Part shown: positions 1 through 6,557 of the stretch, piece by piece | How the letters are laid out: the number at the start of each line of letters is the position of its first letter | How positions within the stretch are numbered: position 1 is the first letter of the stretch | Position numbers and translations under genes: made by a program | NCBI GenBank assembly: GCA_964459805.1 | Contig: CAYWOD010000040.1 | Span: forward strand, 1-20,381 | Origin: DAOVRL01 sp964459805 | GTDB taxonomy: Bacteria > Planctomycetota > Phycisphaerae > Sedimentisphaerales > Anaerobacaceae | Length of the DNA: 20,381 bases | Direction: 5' to 3' | The notes under the pieces: model-generated | The model's database searches: none | The model's input: only the letters and a program-made list of their open reading frames with translations | What the model was told of the DNA's origin: nothing

Positions 1-47
1 TTACTTGCCGATTTTTTCAACTTACCCGTGGCTGTTTTACATGCTGA

Positions 48-227
48 TTACCATATGTGCTTGAGGAATTCGTGGCCCAGGCCGGCCCCGGCGTGAGCGC
101 CCTCGATAAGGCCGGGGATGTCGGCCATCACGAACCGGCGAAAGTCGCTCAATTCGACGATTCCGAGTACCGGCTCGATTGTGGTGAAGGGATAATCAGC
201 GAGCTTGAAGTTTGCAAGACACTCAAT
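48..227 (-). pseudogene. Obg/CgtA GTPase internal fragment
   Basis: Read on the minus strand, this stretch encodes a clear piece of the Obg GTPase G domain: the switch I block with KLADYPFTT, then EPVLGIV, and the G3/switch II block DIPGLIEGA followed by GAGLGHEFLKH. A stop codon follows two residues after that block (48-50), where an intact Obg would continue with an ERTR-type sequence. An in-frame stop also lies just upstream (228-230). The P-loop, the Obg fold and the NKxD region are all missing, so only about 55 residues of a roughly 330-residue family remain. It is a dead fragment, and the organism presumably has a full obg elsewhere. The match to the family motif is strong; the exact breakpoints are approximate. 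Confidence 0.8.
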
Positions 228-279
228 CTACAAGGACCATTTCGAAGGGACCGTTGATGATATCAGGATTTATAGTTAA
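211..279 (+). pseudogene. LamG/concanavalin-like domain C-terminal fragment
   Basis: In the plus-strand frame ending at the taa at 277-279 the translation reads about 22 residues, including KDHFEGTVDDIRIYS before the stop. The F-x-G-T-(V/I)-D-D-(I/V)-R-I-Y block is the usual last strand of LamG-like jelly-roll domains, which are abundant in planctomycete secreted proteins. Nothing recognisable precedes it in this frame, because the sequence abuts the oppositely oriented Obg fragment around position 215. The fragment is very short, so the call rests on one motif. Confidence 0.5.
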
Positions 280-607
280 ATGAGCGGATGGCCATACAGG
301 CGTGTCCGACGGCGATGGTGCCGAGAGGTGAGCACATATTGTGACAGAGCATGTTGATGTGATCGACAACTCCGGCACGGTTGAAGGCCTCGCCCAGGCC
401 GTAGAGACCCGAATCCGTCGTTATCTTCACCAAATGAGCATCGTAGTAGGTCAGTCTTACCGAGGCGGTCTTGACGTCAAGGATTTTGACCCTTCCTAAT
501 TCGGTGGCGGCGCGCGGCATGGCGTTTACGAATCTGCGGCGCTCGAGCAAACTGCCGATTGCCAGGGCGCGGCCTGCGGCGGTAAGAGACTTCCTTCGAT
601 TCACCAC
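263..607 (-). pseudogene. Truncated Tat-exported enolase-superfamily protein, N-terminal fragment
   Basis: The minus-strand frame starts with GTG at 607 and has an excellent Shine-Dalgarno (AAGGAGT at 621-615) seven bases upstream. The N-terminus carries a twin-arginine-like signal (NRRKSLTAAG followed by a hydrophobic stretch). Residues of about 40-85 match the N-terminal capping domain of mandelate racemase / muconate-lactonising enzymes, including VKILDVKTASVRL, LVKITTDSGLYGLGEA and VVDHIN. After that (about position 345 downwards) the homology stops, the remaining residues look random, and a stop follows. The whole catalytic barrel is absent: 114 residues against about 400 for the family. 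The retained translation signals suggest a fairly recent truncation. The specific substrate cannot be inferred. Confidence 0.65.
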
Positions 608-682
608 TGCTATTACTCCTTTATTTGGCTGTCAAGCAAAGAGGTACACAAAGCCCTGCTCGGAAAAACCGCGTTTTTTGAA

Positions 683-756
<74 letters not shown>

Positions 757-776
757 CTCAATGTTTAAGCCGTTGC

Positions 777-806
777 AATGTAGCAACTTACTACACATAC
801 TGTCAA
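777..806 (-). promoter_or_regulatory. Probable sigma-70 promoter of tRNA-Arg
   Basis: On the minus strand a perfect -35 box TTGACA (806-801) is followed after 18 bases by TACATT (782-777), four of six matches to TATAAT. It places the start point near 770, about 14 bases before the tRNA-Arg 5' end. Position and orientation fit well; the -10 box is only moderate. Confidence 0.55.
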
Positions 807-1220
807 GTCCTTTTTAGCCCCCAAATGGGTTGCGCAACAGATGCGCACCAAAATCACCGTTCATTGCCTCAGCGCTCGCAGCTCGGGCCCGCTGTAGCAA
901 ATCTTCTTGTTGACAGTGGACAGGCTATTTCCTCTATCCAAACAGGCCTGCACAAAACGCTCGCCATGGTGGTGCTCTACTTTTACTTGCTGCGAGGCCG
1001 GCTCACTACCCCGGGCGGATATGACATATAGAGCAAGCACTGCTTGCGAAAACTTCTATCTATAAAATTATATTGACTCTTTATCGGCCATAGAGTTTGA
1101 TATGAGTTGTTTTCGTCGCGAGAGAAAAGGCTCGGATAAGTGAAAAAGAGCAAGTATGAAGATTAAGAACAAAAAAGAAGGGATTTCGTAAATTCCGAGA
1201 AAAGAAAGAGTCAAAATAGG
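807..1220. other. Intergenic region between the two tRNA genes
   Basis: No intact gene is visible here. On the minus strand, about 990-861 reads a short open stretch ending at a stop (861-863) with RGNSLSTVNKK, faintly like the core-binding region of tyrosine-type integrases (usually SPATVNK-like). This is too weak to call but notable beside tRNA genes. An inverted repeat GCAAGCA-C-TGCTTGC lies at 1033-1047. A possible plus-strand promoter for the downstream tRNA-Pro is annotated separately. Confidence 0.4.
1073..1101 (+). promoter_or_regulatory. Possible promoter of tRNA-Pro
   Basis: TTGACT (1073-1078), five of six matches to the -35 consensus, is followed after 17 bases by TTTGAT (1096-1101), four of six matches to the -10 consensus. 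The predicted start near 1108 would leave a leader of about 110 bases before tRNA-Pro. Spacing is ideal but the leader is long, so the assignment is tentative. Confidence 0.35.
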
Positions 1221-1295
1221 CGGGGTGTAGCTCAGCTTGGCTAGAGCGCCTGCTTTGGGAGCAGGAGGCCGTAGGTTCGAATCCTATCACCCCGA
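1221..1295 (+). tRNA. tRNA-Pro (anticodon TGG)
   Basis: The sequence folds as a cloverleaf: acceptor CGGGGTG with CACCCCG and discriminator A, D arm GCTC/GAGC, anticodon arm CCTGC-TTTGGGA-GCAGG with anticodon TGG, and T arm GTAGG-TTCGAAT-CCTAT. It matches the usual bacterial tRNA-Pro pattern closely. CCA is not encoded (TTC follows the discriminator). Confidence 0.96.
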
Positions 1296-1302
1296 TTCCC
1301 AT

Positions 1303-1333
1303 AATCCTCGTTATTAGCCCAATAGCGAGGATT
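1303..1333 (+). terminator. Putative hairpin terminator after tRNA-Pro
   Basis: AATCCTCG (1303-1310) pairs perfectly with CGAGGATT (1326-1333), and TATT/AATA extends the stem across a T-G wobble, leaving the loop AGCCC. It starts eight bases after the tRNA. The following bases (CTTGTTA) are only mildly T-rich, so it may be a processing or termination hairpin rather than a textbook intrinsic terminator. Confidence 0.5.
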
Positions 1334-1383
1334 CTTGTTAGGACATCACCTAATTTCTCCCCAGTTTTTACGACATCGTACCT

Positions 1384-1605
1384 TCAGCAGCAGACCAGCG
1401 TCTGGGAGACAAGTGATTTGCCGCCGTCGGCCTCGACAGGCCAATAGTCCGCCCCGCCCGGGCAATCCTGCGGATGCGAACCGTCACTGTACTTGACCCG
1501 GTTGACCATAATCTGGTAACGCCCGCCAACCTCGTCCAAACCGCCTGGCACGCTCAACTCTGCCCGCTCGCCGCCGTTGTCCAACTGACCACGCTCAAAG
1601 CTGTT
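1384..1605 (-). pseudogene. Lamin-tail-domain (LTD) protein fragment
   Basis: The minus-strand frame ending at 1384 contains GQLDNGGERAELSVPG, then YQIMVNRVKYSDGSHPQD, then a tryptophan-rich turn (YWPVEADGGKSL). This order (LDN-GE-x-x-x-L, V-x-Y-x-DG, W-P-x-(E/D)-ADG-G-x-SL) is the C-terminal half of the bacterial lamin tail domain found in large secreted proteins of Planctomycetota. A normal domain would continue with a GNDPxNW-type ending, but here the frame ends in a short unrelated tail. Upstream of about 1605 the frame shows only proline-rich, low-plausibility sequence. It is a truncated remnant without visible start signals. Confidence 0.6.
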
Positions 1606-2033
1606 CAGATGAGTGGAGGGGTGCGGCGAAATGTTCCGTGGTGTCGGAAAAATGCTCGGTGGTGGTGGTCTCTTGACCAACGCGGGGTCGGCGGCGAGCT
1701 GTGCTTCTTATTCTTAAGTATTTTCTTTGCAAGAGGTTATCGTGCTGCTGCGTAGAATGACTGTAAGGTGGCACGCTGGTTGCTGTGTTTTGTGAGGACA
1801 GGCTCTTAGAGCGCCTTTGTGTCTGCAAAGAGGGTCTGTCCTGCAAAGAGCGTTTATGTTGGCTCGTTACAAAAGTCTCGAGCCGTTTAGGCGCAGGACA
1901 TTTTGAAAGTTGGTGTGGCTCGGATTGTTTTAGAGCTGAGGTAGTCCGGCGCTTAAGGTGCGCCGGGTGGGATTGTGCTGTTGAATTGCAGGACTATTTT
2001 CGAAAAGGTGGTTTGCTGCAAAGGAAGACGTTC
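1606..2033 (+). promoter_or_regulatory. Structured leader upstream of the glycan operon
   Basis: There is no convincing gene between the LTD remnant and the first operon gene. The transcript leader would contain three inverted repeats: AGGACAG...CTGTCCT with an inner CTCTT/AAGAG (1795-1842), GGCTCG...CGAGCC with a 12-base loop (1861-1884), and CCGGCGC-TTAAGGT-GCGCCGG (1946-1966). TGCAAAGAG is directly repeated at 1824-1832 and 1842-1850. None of the hairpins is followed by a T-run, so a classic intrinsic terminator is not apparent. A possible promoter is TTGCAA (1727-1732) with TAGAAT (1753-1758), but the 20-base spacing is poor. Confidence 0.4.
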
Positions 2034-2714
2034 ATGAAGCCTCGTATTGTCGCCTTGGTTCCGATGCGTCATCACAGTGAGCGGGTGCCGGGTAAGAACT
2101 ATCGTTCTTTCGCCGGGCGGATGCTTTATCAGCATATTGTTGAGAGCCTGCTGGGCTGTCGGCTGATCGACGAGGTGGCTATCGATACGGACAGCCCTGT
2201 AATTATGGAAGATGCGGCGCAGAATTTTCCTGATGTTAGGATTCTCGAGAGGCCCGAACATTTGAGGGGGGGCATGACATCGATGAATGATGTGCTGCTG
2301 CATGATGTTGCAAAGATCGAATCGGACTACTACCTCCAGACGCACAGCACGAATCCTCTGCTGACTACGGAGACAATCGGTCGGGCTATCGAAGCATTCC
2401 TGGATTGTTGTGCGGATTACGATTCGCTTTTCTCGGTGACCAGGGTTCAGAGCCGTTTGTGGGATTCTCAAGGCGGGCCGATCAATCACGACCCCGCGGT
2501 TCTTTTGCGAACTCAAGATTTGCCTGCAGTTTATGAGGAGAACTCGTGCCTCTACATTTTCGACAGGCACACGCTGGAGGCCCGCGGCAACCGTATCGGA
2601 GAGAGGCCCTTGATGTTCGAGATGAGCGGCGAGGATGCCTGGGACATCGATGAGGAGCTGGATTTTCGCGTTGCCCAGTTCCTGTATGCCGAACGTGCAG
2701 AGATGAGACGATGA
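2034..2714 (+). CDS. Acylneuraminate cytidylyltransferase-like (CMP-sugar synthetase)
   Basis: This 226-residue enzyme belongs to the NeuA/CMP-sugar synthetase family, which transfers CMP from CTP to an acidic sugar such as a nonulosonic acid. The N-terminal nucleotide-binding signature is VPMRHHSERVPGKN (residues 9-22); the common form is a P-A-R-G-G-S-K-x-(I/V)-P-x-K-N pattern, so Arg12 and Lys21 are kept while the glycine loop is replaced by His-His. Other family-like blocks are AIDTDSP and QTHSTNPLL, and the acidic DIDEELDF near the end. The start at 2034 is supported by AAGGAAG eight bases upstream and by the fact that the motif begins at residue 9; the frame is open back to 1785, but that extension is cysteine-rich and not family-like. 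It is the first gene of the operon and overlaps the next by ATGA. The exact acidic sugar is unknown. Confidence 0.88.
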   Translation: MKPRIVALVPMRHHSERVPGKNYRSFAGRMLYQHIVESLLGCRLIDEVAIDTDSPVIMEDAAQNFPDVRILERPEHLRGGMTSMNDVLLHDVAKIESDYYLQTHSTNPLLTTETIGRAIEAFLDCCADYDSLFSVTRVQSRLWDSQGGPINHDPAVLLRTQDLPAVYEENSCLYIFDRHTLEARGNRIGERPLMFEMSGEDAWDIDEELDFRVAQFLYAERAEMRR

Positions 2715-3697
2715 CCACTATGAGATTTAGAGTACTTGTGACGGCCCCTTATATGCAAACGGCGATAGATCGTTTCCGGGAATCGCTCGAAGCCGAGAAT
2801 ATCGAGTTGGTAATTGCTCCGCGGCAAGAGCGATTCGAGGAAGAGCAATTGCTTGAAATCGCCACCGATGTCGATGGAGTGATTTGCGGAGACGATCGGT
2901 TTACCAGGCGCGTTTTGGAGGCTTCGCCCAAATTGAAAGTGCTGTCGAAGTGGGGGACAGGAATAGATTCCATCGACCAGGATGCGTGCAGGGAGCTGGG
3001 TGTTGCGGTCTGTAACACGCCGAATGCGTTCAGCAAGCCTGTGGCCGATACGGTGTTGGGGTATGTACTCAATTTCGCGCGGCGGCTGTGGTGGATGGAT
3101 CGAGCTATGCGGCGGGGGCTTTGGGAAAAGGTGCCGAGCGTTGCTTTGTGTGAATGTACGCTTGGCGTGATCGGAGTGGGTAATGTGGGCAAGGAGGTGG
3201 TGCGCAGGGCAATCGCGTTTGGTATGCAGGTGCTCGGTAATGATTTAGTGGAGATGCCGGCGGATTTTTTGGGCGAGACTGGTATCGAGATGACGTCGAA
3301 AGAGGAGCTGCTGACGCAGGCGGACTTTGTGAGCCTGAATTGTACTTTGAATCCGATGAGTTTTCACCTGATAAGCGAACCGCAGATAGCACTTATGAAA
3401 AAGTGGGCTGTTCTTATCAATACTTCGCGGGGTCCTGTTATCGATGAGCCCGCTTTGGTCGGGGCGTTGGAGAATGAGCAAATCGCCGGTGCGGCGCTTG
3501 ACGTTTATGAAAATGAACCATTGCCCAGTGACAGTCCGTTGCTCGGCATGGACAATGTGATGCTGGGATCTCACAATGCCAACAGCAGCGCTGAAGCGTG
3601 GGAAAGAGTGCATCAGAATACGATTCGAAACCTTTTGGAGGCGTTGAAAGGGGGACCAGAATGCACGAGAAAACAAACAATAAGCCAACAGCGTTAG
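2711..3697 (+). CDS. D-isomer specific 2-hydroxyacid dehydrogenase (SerA/PGDH-like)
   Basis: This 328-residue cytosolic NAD-dependent oxidoreductase is of the 2-hydroxyacid dehydrogenase family. It has the split substrate domain at both ends and a central Rossmann domain with G155-V-G157-N-V-G160. The catalytic triad is visible: Arg240 in NTSRGPVID, Glu269 in DVYENEP, and His288 in GSHNANSS, where the family usually has PH-x-A. Upstream signatures such as LKVLSKWGTGID and NTPNAFSKPVAD also fit phosphoglycerate-dehydrogenase relatives. No C-terminal ACT domain is present, so it is the short form. It overlaps the CMP-sugar synthetase by four bases and the SDR by 37 bases, indicating translational coupling. 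In this context it probably oxidises or reduces a sugar-acid intermediate rather than making serine, but that is inference. Confidence 0.9.
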   Translation: MTTMRFRVLVTAPYMQTAIDRFRESLEAENIELVIAPRQERFEEEQLLEIATDVDGVICGDDRFTRRVLEASPKLKVLSKWGTGIDSIDQDACRELGVAVCNTPNAFSKPVADTVLGYVLNFARRLWWMDRAMRRGLWEKVPSVALCECTLGVIGVGNVGKEVVRRAIAFGMQVLGNDLVEMPADFLGETGIEMTSKEELLTQADFVSLNCTLNPMSFHLISEPQIALMKKWAVLINTSRGPVIDEPALVGALENEQIAGAALDVYENEPLPSDSPLLGMDNVMLGSHNANSSAEAWERVHQNTIRNLLEALKGGPECTRKQTISQQR

Positions 3698-4422
3698 TAA
3701 CAGGAGCTTACGGTGGGATAGGAAAATCGATCTGCGAAGTATTTTTCGAAGCCGGATATCGCGTTATTGGGGTTGACCGCCAGGAGGCAGGGGAACTGCC
3801 ATACGAGGTATTGCGTTTTGATATCAGTCGTCTCGGCTGGGATGACGCGGCGCGTCAGTCATTTTATGCTCGCGTCGAAGAGCTTTGCCAAGGGCGTCTG
3901 GATGCGCTGGTTAACAACGCGGCTATTCAGATTGTCAAGCCGATCGAGGGCATTACAGCTTCGGACTGGACCGAGACGCTGGATACGAATCTATTGGCTC
4001 CTTTCTGGCTGATTCAGCGATTTTTACCTCTGCTGCGAGCGGCCAAAGGTTGTGTGGTGAACATCGCCAGTATTCACGCTACGGTAACCAAGTCAGACTT
4101 CACCGTGTACGCCACGAGCAAGGGGGCCCTGGTTTCATTGACACGCGCGCTCGCCATCGAGCTGGCCCCGAACGTACGAGTTAATGCGATAATCCCGGCG
4201 GCAACCGATACGCCGATGCTTCGAGCCGGGTTTGGCGACAACCTGGACGGACTACAGCAGTTGGGCGAGTACCACCCGTTGCGGCGCATTGCTCGTCCGG
4301 AAGAGGTTGCCAAGGTTGCCCTGTTCCTTGCCGACCCGCAAAACAGCTTTATGACAGGAACCGCTGTAAACGTCGATGGCGGCATTGGGGCCTGCCTGCA
4401 CGACCCAGTCGTTGTCAGATAA
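3661..4422 (+). CDS. Short-chain dehydrogenase/reductase (SDR)
   Basis: This 253-residue classical SDR carries the cofactor motif TGAYGGIG (residues 14-21), NNAA in the position of NNAG, the catalytic Ser137 in VNIASIHA, and Tyr150/Lys154 in YATSKGA. The C-terminal MTGTAVNVDGGIG ending is typical of the family. The start at 3661 is chosen because AAAGGGGG lies seven bases upstream and the cofactor motif sits at the normal distance; the frame is open further upstream inside the preceding gene. It overlaps the dehydrogenase by 37 bases and is followed by the epimerase after three bases. It probably reduces or oxidises a sugar or sugar-acid intermediate in the same pathway. The substrate is not determinable. 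Confidence 0.9.
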   Translation: MHEKTNNKPTALVTGAYGGIGKSICEVFFEAGYRVIGVDRQEAGELPYEVLRFDISRLGWDDAARQSFYARVEELCQGRLDALVNNAAIQIVKPIEGITASDWTETLDTNLLAPFWLIQRFLPLLRAAKGCVVNIASIHATVTKSDFTVYATSKGALVSLTRALAIELAPNVRVNAIIPAATDTPMLRAGFGDNLDGLQQLGEYHPLRRIARPEEVAKVALFLADPQNSFMTGTAVNVDGGIGACLHDPVVVR

Positions 4423-4425
4423 ATT

Positions 4426-5568
4426 ATGAAAATCAAAGTGCTCTTAGTTTTTGGAACGCGCCCGGAGGCCGTTAAGATCGCCCCGGTGATCGCCGCGATG
4501 GCGCGGGATCCCGCATTGTTCGATCTGCGCATCTGTACGACCGCGCAGCATCGCCGGATGCTGAACGATGTGCTGGGCTTCTTCGATATCAGGCCGGATT
4601 ATGATCTTGATCTTATGCGCCGAAGCCAGAGCCTCTCGGCGCTTACCGCTCGCATCTTCGACGCTCTTGACCCGCTCCTGTGCCGCGAGAATCCGGACTG
4701 GCTGATCGTCCAGGGAGACACGACCACCGCGATGGCGGCCAGCGTAGCTGCCTATTATCATCGCTGCAAAGTAGCTCATGTAGAAGCGGGTTTGAGGACG
4801 GGCGAGAAGTTTGCACCCTTTCCGGAAGAAATTAACCGGAGGATCGCCGACGGCGTCGCGGATTTGCACTTTGCACCGACCGAAACCGCTCGAGAAAATC
4901 TGCTCCGCGAAGGCATTGATAAGCGCAGTGTTTTTGTTACAGGCAATACCGTTATCGATGCGCTGCTGGAGGCCGTGCGGGCTAAATACGATTTCAGTGA
5001 CGGGCCCTTAGCTCGGATTCCGTGGGATAAACGGATCGTTTTGACGACGGCGCACCGACGCGAGAATTTTGGCGAACCGATTCGAGCTATTTGTGAAGCG
5101 TTGGAGAATCTTGCGAAGCGTTATGCAGAAGACGTACATATTGTTTATCCGGTCCATCTTAACCCCAACATACGCGGCCCCGTGCATGGCATGTTAGACG
5201 GCGTTGCGAATATCACATTACTCGATCCTCTTGATTACCTGTCTTTCGTTCATTTGATGAAGCGTTCTCATATTATTTTGACGGATTCCGGCGGCCTACA
5301 GGAAGAGGCCCCGAGCCTCGGCAAACCAGTACTGGTCCTGCGCGATGTCACCGAGCGCCCGGAAGCCATCGAAGCAGGCACAGCAAGAATCGTCGGCGCC
5401 AAACCCGACGCCATCGTCGAGCAAACGTCCCTCTTACTCGATGATCCCAATGCGTATGCCGAAATGGCCAACGGCGTCAACCCCTACGGCGACGGCCGCG
5501 CCGCGGAGAGGATCTGTGAGAAGTTATTGGCTGTACAACAACAGAGCAGGTTGATATGCGCAGACTGA
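4426..5568 (+). CDS. wecB: UDP-N-acetylglucosamine 2-epimerase (non-hydrolysing)
   Basis: This 380-residue protein has the length and all hallmarks of WecB/MnaA, which interconverts UDP-GlcNAc and UDP-ManNAc in the cytosol. Visible motifs are FGTRPEAVKIAPVI near the N-terminus, QGDTT (Asp98), HVEAGLRTG (Glu120), PFPEEINRR (Glu134, Arg138), TAHRRENFG (His210), and DSGGLQEEAPSLGKPVLVLR followed by TERPEA. The acidic and Arg residues correspond with constant offset to the catalytic Asp, Glu, Glu and Arg known in the E. coli enzyme. The start has no clear Shine-Dalgarno and lies three bases after the SDR stop, so coupling is likely. It supplies a ManNAc donor, also a precursor for sialic-acid-type sugars, which fits the NeuA-like first gene. 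Confidence 0.93.
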   Translation: MKIKVLLVFGTRPEAVKIAPVIAAMARDPALFDLRICTTAQHRRMLNDVLGFFDIRPDYDLDLMRRSQSLSALTARIFDALDPLLCRENPDWLIVQGDTTTAMAASVAAYYHRCKVAHVEAGLRTGEKFAPFPEEINRRIADGVADLHFAPTETARENLLREGIDKRSVFVTGNTVIDALLEAVRAKYDFSDGPLARIPWDKRIVLTTAHRRENFGEPIRAICEALENLAKRYAEDVHIVYPVHLNPNIRGPVHGMLDGVANITLLDPLDYLSFVHLMKRSHIILTDSGGLQEEAPSLGKPVLVLRDVTERPEAIEAGTARIVGAKPDAIVEQTSLLLDDPNAYAEMANGVNPYGDGRAAERICEKLLAVQQQSRLICAD

Positions 5569-6557
5569 GAGGCGTACATTTTGGGTCCTACTGGATGGGC
5601 GAAAACGATATAGTTTTCCTGATGGCCCATGATCTGGCGAACATATGCGACCTCAAGATTGTGGACACAGGCATTTATCATAAGAGACGGGACTGGTACT
5701 CGCAGGACCCGACTTGGTATCCGCCTAATCCTGTCAGGTGGCTGCATCATGAGAGGGTCTTATCCGCCGTTGCCGAGCAAAGGGCAGATTTTGTCGTGGT
5801 CAATGCAGGGGGGATGTCGCTGCGTGAAGAAACGGTTGAAGCTCTCGGCAGAGAAAAGGTAGTCTGCATTGGGATCAGTTTGTCGGACCCCGACGTATTT
5901 GCTTACAACGGGAGGGTGTATTCTCATCTTTATGATTTGTTCTACACTAATTCAATGTACTCATTAGAGAATCAGTACGACAAAACGACAAACCTCAGAC
6001 TCTTGCCGTTTGCTGCATCGGTGAAACTGCACAGACCGATTGAGGGAATCGACAAGAAATATGACGTCGTTGTCGTCGGGCATGCCAGAGAAGACCGCAC
6101 GGAAACGGTGGAGGCGTTGAAGAGGCGTTTTTCTGTCGGGCTCTTCGGCTCGGGATGGGGAGAAGGGGTTTTCCCGGTTACCGGAGCGGACCACGTGGAA
6201 GCAATAAATTCCGGCAAGATGTATTTGTCGTTTTCCAGGACCGCAGCAGGTTTTGCCAATGTCAAGGTGGGGATCTTCGAGGCAGCGGCGTGCAAAGCTA
6301 TGTTAATCACCCAGTTCTTCCCGGAGATGGAGCGGTATTTCAAATACGGCAGCGAAGTAACAGGTTATTTACGAACCGATGAGTTGATCGAGATCGTGGA
6401 CTTCTATTTGAAGAACGAGCATTTGAGAGAGTGGATAGCGAAGAATTCTTTTGAACGGCTCGTGAAGGAACATACGTGGAAGAAGCGGTGGGAAACCGTT
6501 CTCAACGATATCAGGATGCAATCGGAGATTCTGAGAAAGGAAATTCAGTTATGTTGA
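5556..6557 (+). CDS. CgeB-like glycosyltransferase
   Basis: This 333-residue protein resembles CgeB-type glycosyltransferases (GT-B fold, group-1-like C-terminal domain). The N-terminal half has alternating strand/helix elements, including ADFVVVNAGGM. The C-terminal half holds YDVVVVGHAREDR, then VGLFGSGWGEG, then YLSFSRTAAGFANVKVGIFEAAACKA, the nucleotide-sugar-binding region in which an E-A-A-A/G-C motif is typical, and a final helical tail with HTWKKRWE. The start at 5556 overlaps the epimerase by 13 bases, with AGCAGG upstream as a weak ribosome-binding site. No membrane segment is seen. The sugar donor and acceptor are unknown. It could be classed as a spore-protein-glycosylation-like (CgeB) or generic GT4-like transferase. 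Confidence 0.7.
   Translation: MRRLRGVHFGSYWMGENDIVFLMAHDLANICDLKIVDTGIYHKRRDWYSQDPTWYPPNPVRWLHHERVLSAVAEQRADFVVVNAGGMSLREETVEALGREKVVCIGISLSDPDVFAYNGRVYSHLYDLFYTNSMYSLENQYDKTTNLRLLPFAASVKLHRPIEGIDKKYDVVVVGHAREDRTETVEALKRRFSVGLFGSGWGEGVFPVTGADHVEAINSGKMYLSFSRTAAGFANVKVGIFEAAACKAMLITQFFPEMERYFKYGSEVTGYLRTDELIEIVDFYLKNEHLREWIAKNSFERLVKEHTWKKRWETVLNDIRMQSEILRKEIQLC

Noticed and set aside
664..678. AAAAAC/GTTTTT palindrome downstream of tRNA-Arg as an intrinsic terminator
   Set aside because: The stem is AU-rich with a three-base loop and no T-tract outside the stem, so it is only mentioned under the tRNA.
861..990. Possible tyrosine integrase fragment (RGNSLSTVNKK, minus strand)
   Set aside because: Resemblance rests on about ten residues with no catalytic motif; kept only as a note in the intergenic entry.
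1033..1047. Inverted repeat GCAAGCA-C-TGCTTGC as a terminator or operator
   Set aside because: A one-base loop cannot form a normal hairpin and no T-run follows; could be an operator-like palindrome but there is no further support.
1081..1302. Minus-strand peptide with a GFEPTASCSQSRRSSQAELHP pattern
   Set aside because: It is the antisense shadow of tRNA-Pro, not a protein.
1785..2033. Upstream in-frame extension of the CMP-sugar synthetase reading frame
   Set aside because: The frame is open but the extension is cysteine-rich and unlike the family. The NeuA motif begins nine residues after the ATG at 2034, which has a good ribosome-binding site, and the extension overlaps hairpins.
1953..2570. 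205-codon minus-strand open frame
   Set aside because: It is antisense to the CMP-sugar synthetase, has no family features, and is explained by the codon bias of the real gene.
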